A stretch of 64,000 nucleotides of DNA from Guyanagaster necrorhizus (Eukaryota > Basidiomycota > Agaricomycetes > Agaricales > Physalacriaceae), in the NCBI RefSeq assembly GCF_019112545.1, contig NW_025064912.1, positions 331,049 through 395,048 on the forward strand, given 5' to 3'. A program made the position numbers and the translations under genes. Each line of letters starts with the position of its first letter. Position 1 is the first letter of the stretch. Below the pieces are notes generated by a model. That model did no database searches, was not told where the DNA came from, and saw only the letters and a list, made by a program, of their open reading frames with translations. Positions 1 through 9,550 of the stretch are shown piece after piece.

Positions 1-2737
1 TACCCACTATTGCGACTCCTCGAGTTGGTGTGGTATCAAAGCCGTCGTCGCCGTACGCAGGGGATTTGAGGCGCCCCGTCCACGTGGCAGTAAACAAAAA
101 CAGATGCTGATAGCCCTGTCAACCATAAGCAATGATTCGCACCCTTTACGAGAAGAATAGAAAGACCAGTAGCAACGGGTTCATCAAAGAACAAGCGCGC
201 AACATTCATGGGCTTCTCGGTGTGTCTCCCATCACAACCACCGCTCGGTTCAAACACTCTATCACCCCTGGTCCGGAAAATGCATAACGAGTATATTCAC
301 TCTATACCAGATCAAATGTAGTCTTCCTGCGAGCCCAAGTGCTGAGTATCTGTTGGAGGATAATCAGCTTAACAGGATTTATAAGAGGAAATCCTATCAT
401 CACCAGCCACTGCAACAGGATCCTGCGAGTATAAAAATCTAGCAAGAAGTGCATAGATAGACGATTCCGTAATTGATACTTGCGACGGGTCCCGTCCAAT
501 GGACAAAATCACAACTCACGATTCGAGCCTAGCGAGACAGTGATGGACATTATGAGTGTATGTAAGGTCCTTCACGTGACAGATATGCGATGACTGTCCA
601 GATCGTCGGCACGAGAAAAGATGAAGATGGTAGTGAGAGAAAGAAGTCTGCGCCATGGCCATTTCGGTTATATTCACTAAGTACTGCTCCCCGCTACCTA
701 CGACCACTTCGTCGCAACGTATACCACCATTAATGGCTCGATGACGGTTTAGGAGGACGTTTGAGGCCCTAGCAGAGAGATAGCATTCACGGTAGCATTC
801 ATAGCCGTTTGTGGTCGATTTCGTGAGTGTTTCAACCCCATCGTGTAGCAGGTCATACCTTAGGGTCTTCATCAGAAGGAAGACACCTATCGATATGTGC
901 TTACGGGAAGCTGGATCTGTTTTACTTGTAGAGCGAGTATATTTTCACCACAAGTGAGGCGTCGTAATGTTATGAGTGTAATTCTCCTGTTAACGTCTCT
1001 GCTTGTCATCTAGAATTCCTCTCTTTGTGTTCTCCTCTTCTCTGTCGTGCAGAGGCGACTACAGCAAGGCTGCCGGAGACGAACGGAACCCATAGAAGGA
1101 TGATGGATGTCTATACACTCAGTCATTTCTGACTGAGTTGTGAGGATTGAACGACCGACAAATAGTCCACGGTTGGTGGTTTTTATGTGCCATAGGCAGA
1201 GCCGAAAAGGTCCCGGTTTTCAAAGGGGTTAATCGTACGTCCTACTTACCGTTCATTCTCTCGGGTCTTCAGCTTATTGCCTTCTTACAGGTACCGTCGA
1301 ATTCCTTCAGTCCATTGCACCGATAAATGGACCATCTATGGTGCCCGCCCTTGACCTGCTGCAATTCCCATATTATATGCTGGCTTCGCCTTCTCTTCTA
1401 AGGGCTGTATCAACAAGGTTTCCGCGCAAGATATTCACCCAGCCTCGTCTCTATTACGTGACTCTTCTTTATCTCAAGCCTTTTCCCATCAGCACCGTCG
1501 GGCCTCTACTTTGCCCTTGTGTGTGACCGTCTTCGCATTTGATGTACAAGGCCAAGATCTTGAACGTCGGTCCCGATTTTCTACACTGGCTTTGACGTCG
1601 ACCAGCACACTTTCCAATGTCAATACCCACCGTTGGCGACTGTCACTTGTTGTTATGGAACATATCCTCGCCCCTGGTATACCACTATCGATCCTGCTCA
1701 TGCGCATATATCAAGACGAACCTCCGCATGGGCAAGACGTCCTGCTATTTCATCTTTCGGTGTCTCGCAAAAATAGCAATATCATGAAGTCTCTCAGCCA
1801 TCGATGACCGGCTCAGCACGAAGGACCTTTGCTTTGACTTTGCCTGGTGGTATTTCCGTAGCATCAAGCGAATGTTGAAAGACGATTTTTTCTCCTCGAG
1901 ATGTCATGTAGTACGTACTGTTCGGCGAATATTTCTCTGTCGTTCTAATTTTCTTTGTCCATATAGATCTCTACTACCAAATATCTCCCGCTTCCATCTA
2001 CACTCTTCCCACTGCTCAGATTTCGCCGCCTCCGATGGCACATGCTCCAAATCTTTCAACCTATATTCTCCTGCCCGATATCTCCACCTGGTCTGCAATG
2101 TCATCGCGCCGTCCGAAAGTGTGAAATTCGGTTAGCTCACAGGCTAATACATGCCCGTCCTGGCCGATGTTCTCTTATGTCTAGACATTGCCGACACTTG
2201 TCGTCTGGTTGTGATCTTCTCATCGTTACATTTCAGATGCCGCGTGGAGGAGGGAGTAAACTTTTGAATCACCGTCTGATTGAGGTCGTGGAGCAGAGAA
2301 TGTTATTGATTCTCTTCCCTTCCCTATTATCGAGTCGAAGCCAATCCTAGTCATCTCTCCAAATTGAATAGGTTTTGTGAGAGCTGAAAGGGAGAGATGC
2401 CTGGGCTACGGTATAGTGTTTGTGATTCTCTCAAATACGAGTAGTCGGGGTGTCCTTTGAATCAATATATAATCATGGAACGCTGAATGTAACTTGGATA
2501 TAATAATTGGTAAACCCATTTACAATCGATGGAGCATACGTCTTCCTGTGTTATATATGAGCTACATGGCGTGTCCCACGACTTAAGCGCTTATATATGA
2601 GTAATACTTCGGATGTGCAGTCATTCCCACGCAGCATCCTTCAGACTCTTACTATCATCACATAGGTAGCGCCTTATTGTCAATGATCGCAAACCTCCAA
2701 ACTGACATCTTGATTCTATATAGCTTTCTTTTGCGAT
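1..2737. other. Host DNA without a recognised gene
   Basis: Normal CpG content and no protein family I recognise. The longest frames are short. One at 516-872 on the minus strand (118 codons) contains a stretch around LNRHRAI that reappears, diverged, on the minus strand near 5040-5110, so it may be the relic of a duplicated exon. A minus-strand frame at 36-257 is also open but unrecognised. The right part contains one copy of the diverged duplication described separately. Confidence 0.5.
700..2150. repeat. Left copy of a diverged direct duplication
   Basis: Patches of this stretch match 5040-6160 in the same order and orientation. Examples are tcgatgacg plus aggaggac near 730 and 5070, the gaggcgac/aaggcgac stretch with 'ggatgtctata' near 1060-1115 and 5370-5430, the 'cagtccatt' patch near 1310 and 5540, a stretch around 1650-1730 and 5800-5880 (IYQDEPP versus IHKDEPP), and 'catgctccaaa' near 2040 and 6115. 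The copies are too diverged, with indels and stops, to encode one protein now. They flank the MYND gene. Confidence 0.55.
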
Positions 2738-3360
2738 ATGAATCCCACTTGCCTCGTCTGCGATACTCCAACCAACAAGCGATGCGCAAGATGCAAGGGC
2801 GCCTATTACTGCAGTAAGGCGCACATCGCGCAGGTGCAGCTTTTCCTCATGTATTTTCCAGAATTTCTAACAGTGACTTTCTGCAGGACTGGCCCGCTCA
2901 TAAAACGTACTGTAAAAGAGTCAGCGACGCGGGTACCGACACCTTTGATGCTATCCTCTTTGGCGTCAATGAAACAAAGCCCCGCCTTATCAAACTTCCT
3001 TGGTCGTACGGCCCCCTTGAACGCGAATTTAGCGGAGGGTGGCATAAGCTGGACATGGAGCCATGGTTCAAGGGAAAAGATTCTTTTGTCCGCACCCATT
3101 ATGTTCAGACTTTCGGCACCAACGGACCAGTCCTTCGTCATACTCTTGCAGTGCGTTTCGACGATAACTTTATGATCAATGGCTCCCAGATAAATCGCTG
3201 CATTCAAAATGTTACTTCAGGCAATGCTGCGCATCCTTGGGCCGGAAACATTCTAGCCCTTAGGGTAGAGGGACTTGGATCGCCTTGGTACAGTGATGTG
3301 GTCATGGAGGAGGACTTGGCGCCATTGGCCAGGTACTTTGAGGATTGTTACAGGAAGTAA
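2738..3360 (+). CDS. MYND-type zinc-finger protein, two exons
   Basis: The gene has two exons, 2738-2833 and 2887-3360, joined across a 53-bp GT-AG intron (gtgcag...ctgcag), giving 189 codons. The MYND zinc-binding set is assembled across the intron: C5, C8, C16, C19, C25, H29 (usually Cys), H37 and C41, with the expected W34 and Y24-C25. The tail, about 150 residues, is typical of small uncharacterised agaricomycete MYND proteins and shows no catalytic SET motif. MYND domains bind zinc and mediate protein-protein contacts. The precise partner cannot be told from sequence. The start is the first ATG of the frame, four residues before the first zinc ligand. No stop or frameshift is seen, so it looks functional. 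Confidence in the domain and exon model is high, in the role low. Confidence 0.85.
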
Positions 3361-5039
3361 ATAATGAGTTATAGCATATTGTCAATCCCCTTTGGACCTT
3401 TTCTTTTTCTTTTTCTTCCTGCTTCTTTGTGTATCTCATACATGCGGTAGTAGCGATCGCGTGCTATAGATCATTCTACAATATACATCCAATACCACCA
3501 AAATACGACACACCCATACTTTCATTCTTAATCGTAGTAGTGTTCGCGATTCGGAACATTGCGTGTATGACCTTTTCAATATCCTTGCGAGCTTTTACTT
3601 TCCTGAATTGTTTACGAGCTGCTGAATTGGGCGACACCTTGACACCTTAACACTCCATAAAATTGCTATCAATACTTCATCCAAAATGGATTAGGCATAT
3701 AATACCACTGTATTATCCCTTTTCCCTTCAGTTAAGTATGACTCGCATTATCTCTATCAGGTACACTCACTGGAAACTTCTACAGAGAAAATTGCACATG
3801 GATCATGAAAACTGTCATCGACTTCATCCCTGAAATTTTGATAAGCTTAAGTTGAATGTGGGGATGAATTCAAGTATGACTGGCGTGGAAAGTCGTACTT
3901 CAAATATACATCATTTAAGCATACAGCTTGGAGGATAAAGGCTATTCATATTTGAAAACCATGTTATGAGACCTCGCAGAAATTGAAACATCAAAGGAGA
4001 ATGAAAATGCCACTGGCTGTAATTCGACATTCTCTTTGCTGCGAGCGTCCTCTGGGTAAGCGGAAAGCGCTTCTCAGACGACTCGGTAGTGACCACACGT
4101 AAAATCTGAATCTACCGCCTCCTGTATATCAAGTGCCATCGGTTTCATGGTTAGCATGTTCATGACCACCCCTTCAATAGAACTAAAATCAAAGGGGAAA
4201 AAGTCAGACGCCACAATCCTGAGAGAAAACGACGAGCTGCAATAAATCTTGCAAGAGCAACGTCGCATCCTCCTTCTAACCAATGGGCTATATCTCCCCC
4301 AATAACGCAGAACGACCGTTTAGGCTGAGACACAAACAATATCTGATGTCCCAGAATCGCTTCCAGGCCTCAGAACCCATTTAGGCCTCTCGCGCGCATA
4401 GAACTGATTCAAAGCTCGGGACATTGTCGCGGTCTGGTTCGTACTGTCATCAAGCTGCTGGATTGGGATGCGCTTTTCTCTGGTAGAGCAAAGGGCGGTG
4501 TGGTAGCCATTGGTAAGGTAGAACTGCCAGTGTCAGAAGCCATGAGCGACAGAGCTATTGACCAGGCAAGAGAAAACAGAACCAAAAAAAAACTGAAAGG
4601 GAAAAATGATGGTTATTTGATCCGTTAAGATGTGGAAATGCCGGATCTCGATGCAGGTGGGTCGTTGGTGATGACGTCAAGCAAGTAAACGGGGCTGGAT
4701 GCTGGCCGGATGTTGCCGCGTCCATTCTTCCTTCCGCCACCACCATCCCATTGTCGCTCCAAAGCTCAGAATATCCTTTGCCTCTGCTCTCTGTGCCACA
4801 TTGTTTTTCGCTCTATCCATTCAGGATTGTGTTTTTTTGTGGATCAACTGGTATAGCACGCGTTGTTCGGTTGCCTGACCCAGCTTGACATCGACGTTTT
4901 TTTAGGTCTAGAAGTTATCGCTGAGATCCCGGTCGGTGTGGTTCGACAAGATAGATATGCGCGGTTACTCCATCAACTTCGTCTGCCTCACCTCTCGGAA
5001 TCCTACTAAGCTCGCCAAGAATACGCTACTCCACAGTTG
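3361..5039. other. Intergenic host DNA, no gene recognised
   Basis: Short minus-strand frames (3911-4096, 4074-4283, 4555-4746) show no recognisable domain and no intron pattern that would join them. The stretch just after the MYND gene is pyrimidine-rich, as expected for a 3' flank. Confidence 0.5.
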
Positions 5040-6160
5040 TGACTTGTTCCAATACAAGTTATGGTTCGATGACGATTCAGGAGGACTTGGGGTTGTAATG
5101 GGAAGATGGTCTTGAGGGTTGTGCTCATAGGGATTTGCCGTCGGTATGGCGGGTAGTTCAAGCTCCTCTTATGAGGCGCAGTAACTGACAGCTTTCAACA
5201 GAAGAAAGACAAGATGTGCTTACAGGCTACAGGCGTTCAATATGGGAGAAAGGGTAGGGATATGTTCACCATGTGTTAACCAGTGACCGGTGAGGCATAA
5301 TTGTGCTCTAAGTATATTTCGTCTGCTGACGTTTCTGCCTGACTGCCAAGATTTCTTTTTTTTGTGGTGCAAAGGCGACCACCGCGAGGCTACCCGAGAC
5401 GAGAAGCACCGATGGAAGAATTCGGATGTCTATAGTCGTTCTAATTGTGTGGTGGAAACTGATGTGTTGATGATGGTGATTTTTCCACGGCGCAGGTGAA
5501 GTTCATTAATTCCTTACAGATGCTATCAGATCCCTTCAGTCCATTACAATTGGACCGTCTAGAGTGCCCTCCTACCTCGTTGTGTATGCCATCTTCGCCA
5601 TCTCATCGAGTTCATCCCAATTGCTGTATCGCCAACGTTCAGTTCACGTCAGTGTTTCCGCAAAATATTCGATCTCGTACTCCTTTCGATCTATCTCTAT
5701 CTTAAACTCTTCGCCATCAGAGCCGTCGATGTCTTCCTACGCCTTCACGTAGCGCAAGCCACTTTCGAAGGGCGAGTCTCGCCATTTGCAACTACCGGTT
5801 GTGGTATGGGTTATATCCTTCCCACGGGCCTGTCATCGATTATCCCTTCTCGCTTATGTGCATACACAAAGACGAGCCTCCATGCAGCCACACACGGGCT
5901 TGTCTTATCGATGCTTGGACCTTGCCGCTGGTACTTCCGTGGTATCAAACCAATGTCAAATGGTTGTTTTCGCTCTCCAAACAGCGGTACCGTGCATACT
6001 GTTTCCCCGATCTTCGAATCGTGCGTGCTAATATTCTTTTCCCATTAGGTAACTATTACCAAACACTCCCACTTCTATGTATACTATTCATACCACCTGG
6101 ATTTCATCGCCTCCATGCTCCAAACTTTCAAGCATCTACATGATATTGCCGCTTGCCTTT
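5040..6160. repeat. Right copy of a diverged direct duplication
   Basis: This is the second copy of the sequence at 700-2150, in the same orientation and order of matching patches. It holds several overlapping short plus-strand frames (for example 5799-6143, 114 codons) that are probably remnants of the same ancestral exon series. No frame is convincingly maintained in both copies, so both look decayed. Confidence 0.5.
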
Positions 6161-7500
6161 CGTTGGGCCCTCCTGATCTCTATGTGTATTTGCATCGCTA
6201 CTCTCGTTTCTCTCTCCATAGTCATCACAGATCACTTTTATGCGGTCACTCCAATTTCCTTCAGCATTGCTACCGAACAAGGATCCTCGTGCATAGATCC
6301 CAGGGTATTTCGGGATTGATGACGTGGCGGTTGATCAGTGCAAGGATGATGGAGGACAGGGAGGATATAGGACGATAATGAGTCAACGAGCGGGGCTGAT
6401 ATCGACGTGGGTGTCCGTCAGACTGCGCGTTAGGTTTGGAGTGAAAAGCGTGCTTGATGGCTTTGCGCGCGCGAAGGGAACGAAACAATGTCACAGCAAA
6501 TGGCCCTATCGAGGATGATCGGTCGGACCTCCCTCGGATTCGGCCAACGTTGATATCAACCATTTTTTAGGATGTCCAATTTGCGAAGGGAGTTCTCCTA
6601 TTTGAAGTCCTTATACTGCGGCAGCGCGTCAGTACCTTCCCTCTTTTGTCGCAATCCCCGAATAAGCACGACGGCTCTCACTTCAGCTGAAATGCTCACA
6701 ATGCAATTCCGATGCGCACCAGGGCAGAAAAGAGACGCAGTTCAATGAAGGTTCCAAAGGCCGAGAACTTGGACACATCTATCATATCAGGGTAAGCCAT
6801 CTATTTAAGCTGAAAGTCTGCTCACTGACGTTTCTGCTCATCGATGTAGACAAGAGCTATCTCATTTGAGCTTTGTGGCTATTTCATATGGGGTGCAATT
6901 TTGGCCCAAGGCTGCTCAGTCTGGGGAGATCGAAGTCTATTAAACGTCCTGCATTGACGAACCAGTCTTCGGATGACTCCGTACTGGGGCAGTTATGGGG
7001 TGCCAGATGGTGATTGAGGGACGCCATCCTTCTGCGGTGCGCACTGAGCCCAGGAGCCGAAGTTCCGGTTCTTCGGTCTGGTTAATTTTGCGTATTATTG
7101 TTTCTCTGGGTGGCTTCGAGCTTATGGCTCCTAGACGTTCAGTCCCGAGACTCCGGTGGACCATATCAAAATTTACGTCCTAATCAGCACCTGATCTTTG
7201 GATCAACACTTTTGGTCGCTTTCTATTCATGTCATGCATGGCGTTTGCTGTAGCGCTCAACATCGATTTGACCGTCGAACACCGAATTTTCGTTCCGATA
7301 TCACTCCTCGTGGTTCACAGGAAATGTTCTTGACGACCTCAGCTCTCTGCTGCTGGAAGCCTTCTCCAATGAACCGCAGAAAGGTCGAAAACGTCTATGT
7401 CGTCATTGACACCGATATCGATGACGTGATCGGCATGAGAGGCAGAAATTCAAACTTTGATTTTGAAAACTGTCCCGTCACATCTTCAATTGCAACTACC
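6161..7500. other. Host DNA without a recognised gene
   Basis: Several short frames lie on both strands. The longest, from 7198 on the plus strand, reads into the pseudogene start at 7501, but its first 100 codons resemble nothing known and contain no domain motif. Confidence 0.45.
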
Positions 7501-8400
7501 ATGGCCCCGCTCACTCATCCCTCTATCCAAGGCATAATTCCTTCAGTCTCCCCAATAAAGGTATTCATTGTTTTTTTACCAGATGGCTGGTTCGGTAGCG
7601 GTGGTGGTGTCGTTCGAGAAGTGTTAAAGCACGACTCGGTTACGGAGGTCGTTCTCTGCGATATCGATGAGGTACTTTGCGCGCCGTTTCGCTAATGTCA
7701 TACATGCTGAATGTTTTTGTAGGCTATGATCCGAGTATCCAAGCCGTACCTTCCCCGTATGTCCTGTCTTCTTTCGTCTCCCAAGGTGACTGTTTTCATC
7801 GGGGATGGTTTCAAGTTCCTGGCTGAGCATAAAGGTCGCTATGATGCCATTATCACCGACTCTTCGGATCCTGTTGGTCCTGCTGTCTCTCTTTCAAAAG
7901 CCCTACTTCCAGCTTTTCCACGACGCCCTTGCTCCTGGTGGCAGGATCTGTACCCAAGGAGAATGTCTTTGGTTGCACTTTCCACTCATCTCCCAGCTTA
8001 TATCAATGACACTCGAGATTTTTCCTGTCTCCCAGTACGGCTACACGACCATCCCCACCTACCCTTCTGGTCAGAGAGGCTTCATAGTCTGTTCCAAGGA
8101 ACCTGATCGTGACTTGAGCAAGCCCCTGCGTAAGCTCAACGATACGAGGTATTACAACAAACTATCCATACGTCTGCGTTCGTCCTCCCTAAGCTTGTTA
8201 GCGTCCTTCTTTCCAAGGGCAAGAACATATAACCTAAGTTTGGTCGTGAAGCACTTGTAGCTGCGAATGTGAATAAGCAATCGTGTGGACTGGACTTGGA
8301 ATGATCCGGCTACGTGTCTGTGGGGCGTACATTGAAGACTATCGCAGCTCTGTTGGATGCTCTCGCTCCATGCTCCGAAGGAATGGTGTATACCGGTGAG
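7501..8400 (+). pseudogene. Decayed spermidine synthase-saccharopine dehydrogenase (SPE3-LYS9 type) copy
   Basis: An ATG at 7501 opens a short exon MAPLTHPSIQ, followed after an intron by DGWF, the usual N-terminus of fungal spermidine synthase. From there it jumps directly to a remnant of the S-adenosyl-binding region and VVREVLKHDSVTEVVLCDID. About 70 residues between these are deleted, so the N-terminal beta-barrel and part of the GGGDGG loop are gone. An intron near 7672-7722 is followed by [10 protein letters not shown] and [12 protein letters not shown], which are aminopropyltransferase active-site motifs. A frameshift near 7890 follows, then [14 protein letters not shown] and [15 protein letters not shown] segments. 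At about 8225-8270 a segment [10 protein letters not shown] matches the linker into saccharopine dehydrogenase that is found only in the fused gene, and RTLKT follows near 8328. The remaining dehydrogenase is missing. The intact enzyme makes spermidine from putrescine and acts in lysine synthesis; this copy cannot. Confidence 0.85.
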
Positions 8401-8663
8401 AGTCTTCCTTTCATGCTCATTCGAGGTCCTAAATACAACCAGGATCGTGCCCTCAACGATGACAAGACCAATTGCTCTGTATCAGCAAATTAAGCTCTAG
8501 GCATCCACGTACTCCCTCAAATGCAATACTGGGATATTTGTGAAGAGCAGACTGAAGGCATGGTGACCGATGCCGGTCAACCGACCAGCAATAAGAGATC
8601 AGGAAGTTGAAGCAGTAATGGATATGGTGGTTTCGTTTTTGCGGTAGTGTTTGTTTTTCATAT

Positions 8664-9031
8664 TTGGATATTTGGCAGGACAGACGAATTGTTCCCTACT
8701 TCATTAACCGGTTTGTTGGCGAGGATGATCGCTGGAAACTTGCGAAAGCCTGTCATGATGTATACGAGTCGCCCGGGGAGACTGACTTGGTCGTGTCGAT
8801 GATGCTACCGGTGAGTATTGCTCGTTTATCTATAACTTCCTCTGATCCGAAACTGCGGCTAGGTCGTATGATTCCACCTGGTTGCCAAACTGACCACGGA
8901 GTTACTCAACGAAATCTTCAAAACAAAAAACGCACGTTCGGCAAAGTTTCATCATCGACTACATTTTTCGTCATCACCTTGCTCCCTTCGTCCTCGCACC
9001 AATCCCTTCCCTCTTTCTGTTAACTACCAGT
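8664..9031 (+). pseudogene. Unidentified two-exon gene fragment
   Basis: A coding-like stretch (8664-8810, IVPYFINRFVGEDDRWKLAK) ends in a good donor (ccg|gtgagt, intron 8811-8862, acceptor ctag). The phase-0 continuation reads V-V-stop-FHLVAKLTTELLNEIFKTKN, so one TGA interrupts an otherwise protein-like second exon. CGA to TGA would explain it. I do not recognise the family. It could be the end of a gene whose 5' part was lost with the SPE3-LYS9 relic, or an unrelated fragment. Confidence 0.4.
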
Positions 9032-9445
9032 AGATCCGCTAACGTTGGCAGTGGGCTCTTTGGTACGGGAATCGCAGGACGCTGTTCAATCCACGGCCGT
9101 TCATCGGGTGGATTGGGCTCAGGGGTGGACATCGGAAGGTTGGATGTAGGTGGTTGGCCGGTGGTTACGACAATGATTGTATCTTGGCTAGTGGCCGTGG
9201 GCATGCTCGTGGAGGTATGGAATCAAATTTTCGCGGGCACGGTTTGCTGACTGTTTATCAAGGATGCGGCGACCAGATGCATGGATCGTCACGACGCAAT
9301 ACGTGCGCAACGCTTCAGGTTCAAGGATCGCGGCTTCGAGGACGTTGAGATTGTAGGCGGTTGTTGGTCCAAGATTCAGATTTGCCTTGATCTGGGCCAC
9401 TAGTGTTGAGATCAGGTTGTGTAGCGCAGCGGGAGGAGCCAGGTC
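8974..9445 (-). pseudogene. Unidentified reverse-strand coding remnant next to the copia insertion
   Basis: Reading the minus strand, an open frame runs from about 9440 to a stop at 9188. It includes LHNLISTLVAQIKANLNLG and ALRTYCVVTIHASG and ends in a His-rich HEHAHGH. A second frame (8974-9204) begins just inside it with a one-base offset and continues as a proline-rich segment (PPTSNLP, STPEPNPPDERP). The two together look like one gene split by a frameshift, with its upstream part cut off by the copia element. The family is unknown. Confidence 0.35.
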
Positions 9446-9492
9446 TGGAGTCGAAGGTCAAAAGCTTGGAAGCGCTGACCTTCGATCTCCAG
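9445..9492. repeat. Near-perfect inverted repeat at the copia/host junction
   Basis: The arms ctggag-tcgaaggtca (9445-9460) and tgaccttcgatctccag (9476-9492) are complementary apart from one extra base. The loop is 15 nt. It lies between host-like sequence and the copia 3' end. Confidence 0.6.
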
Positions 9493-9494
9493 TA

Positions 9495-9550
9495 TTGGTA
9501 GCTACAATTATGTAATGTAAGAGCAACATGGAGGGTGTTCTACTTCAACA
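9495..9550 (-). repeat. Truncated copia 3' LTR
   Basis: On the minus strand the polypurine tract aagagggag (9552-9560) is followed directly by TGTTGAAGTAGAACACCC, the expected TG start of an LTR, at 9550. The other LTR border cannot be placed. Host-like sequence and a hairpin start after about 55 bp, so the LTR is probably truncated. Confidence 0.55.

Noticed and set aside
9413..9500. tRNA gene or tRNA-derived SINE (A-box-like tagcgcagcggg)
   Set aside because: No acceptor or T-arm pairing can be drawn. The strong pairing is the long hairpin instead.
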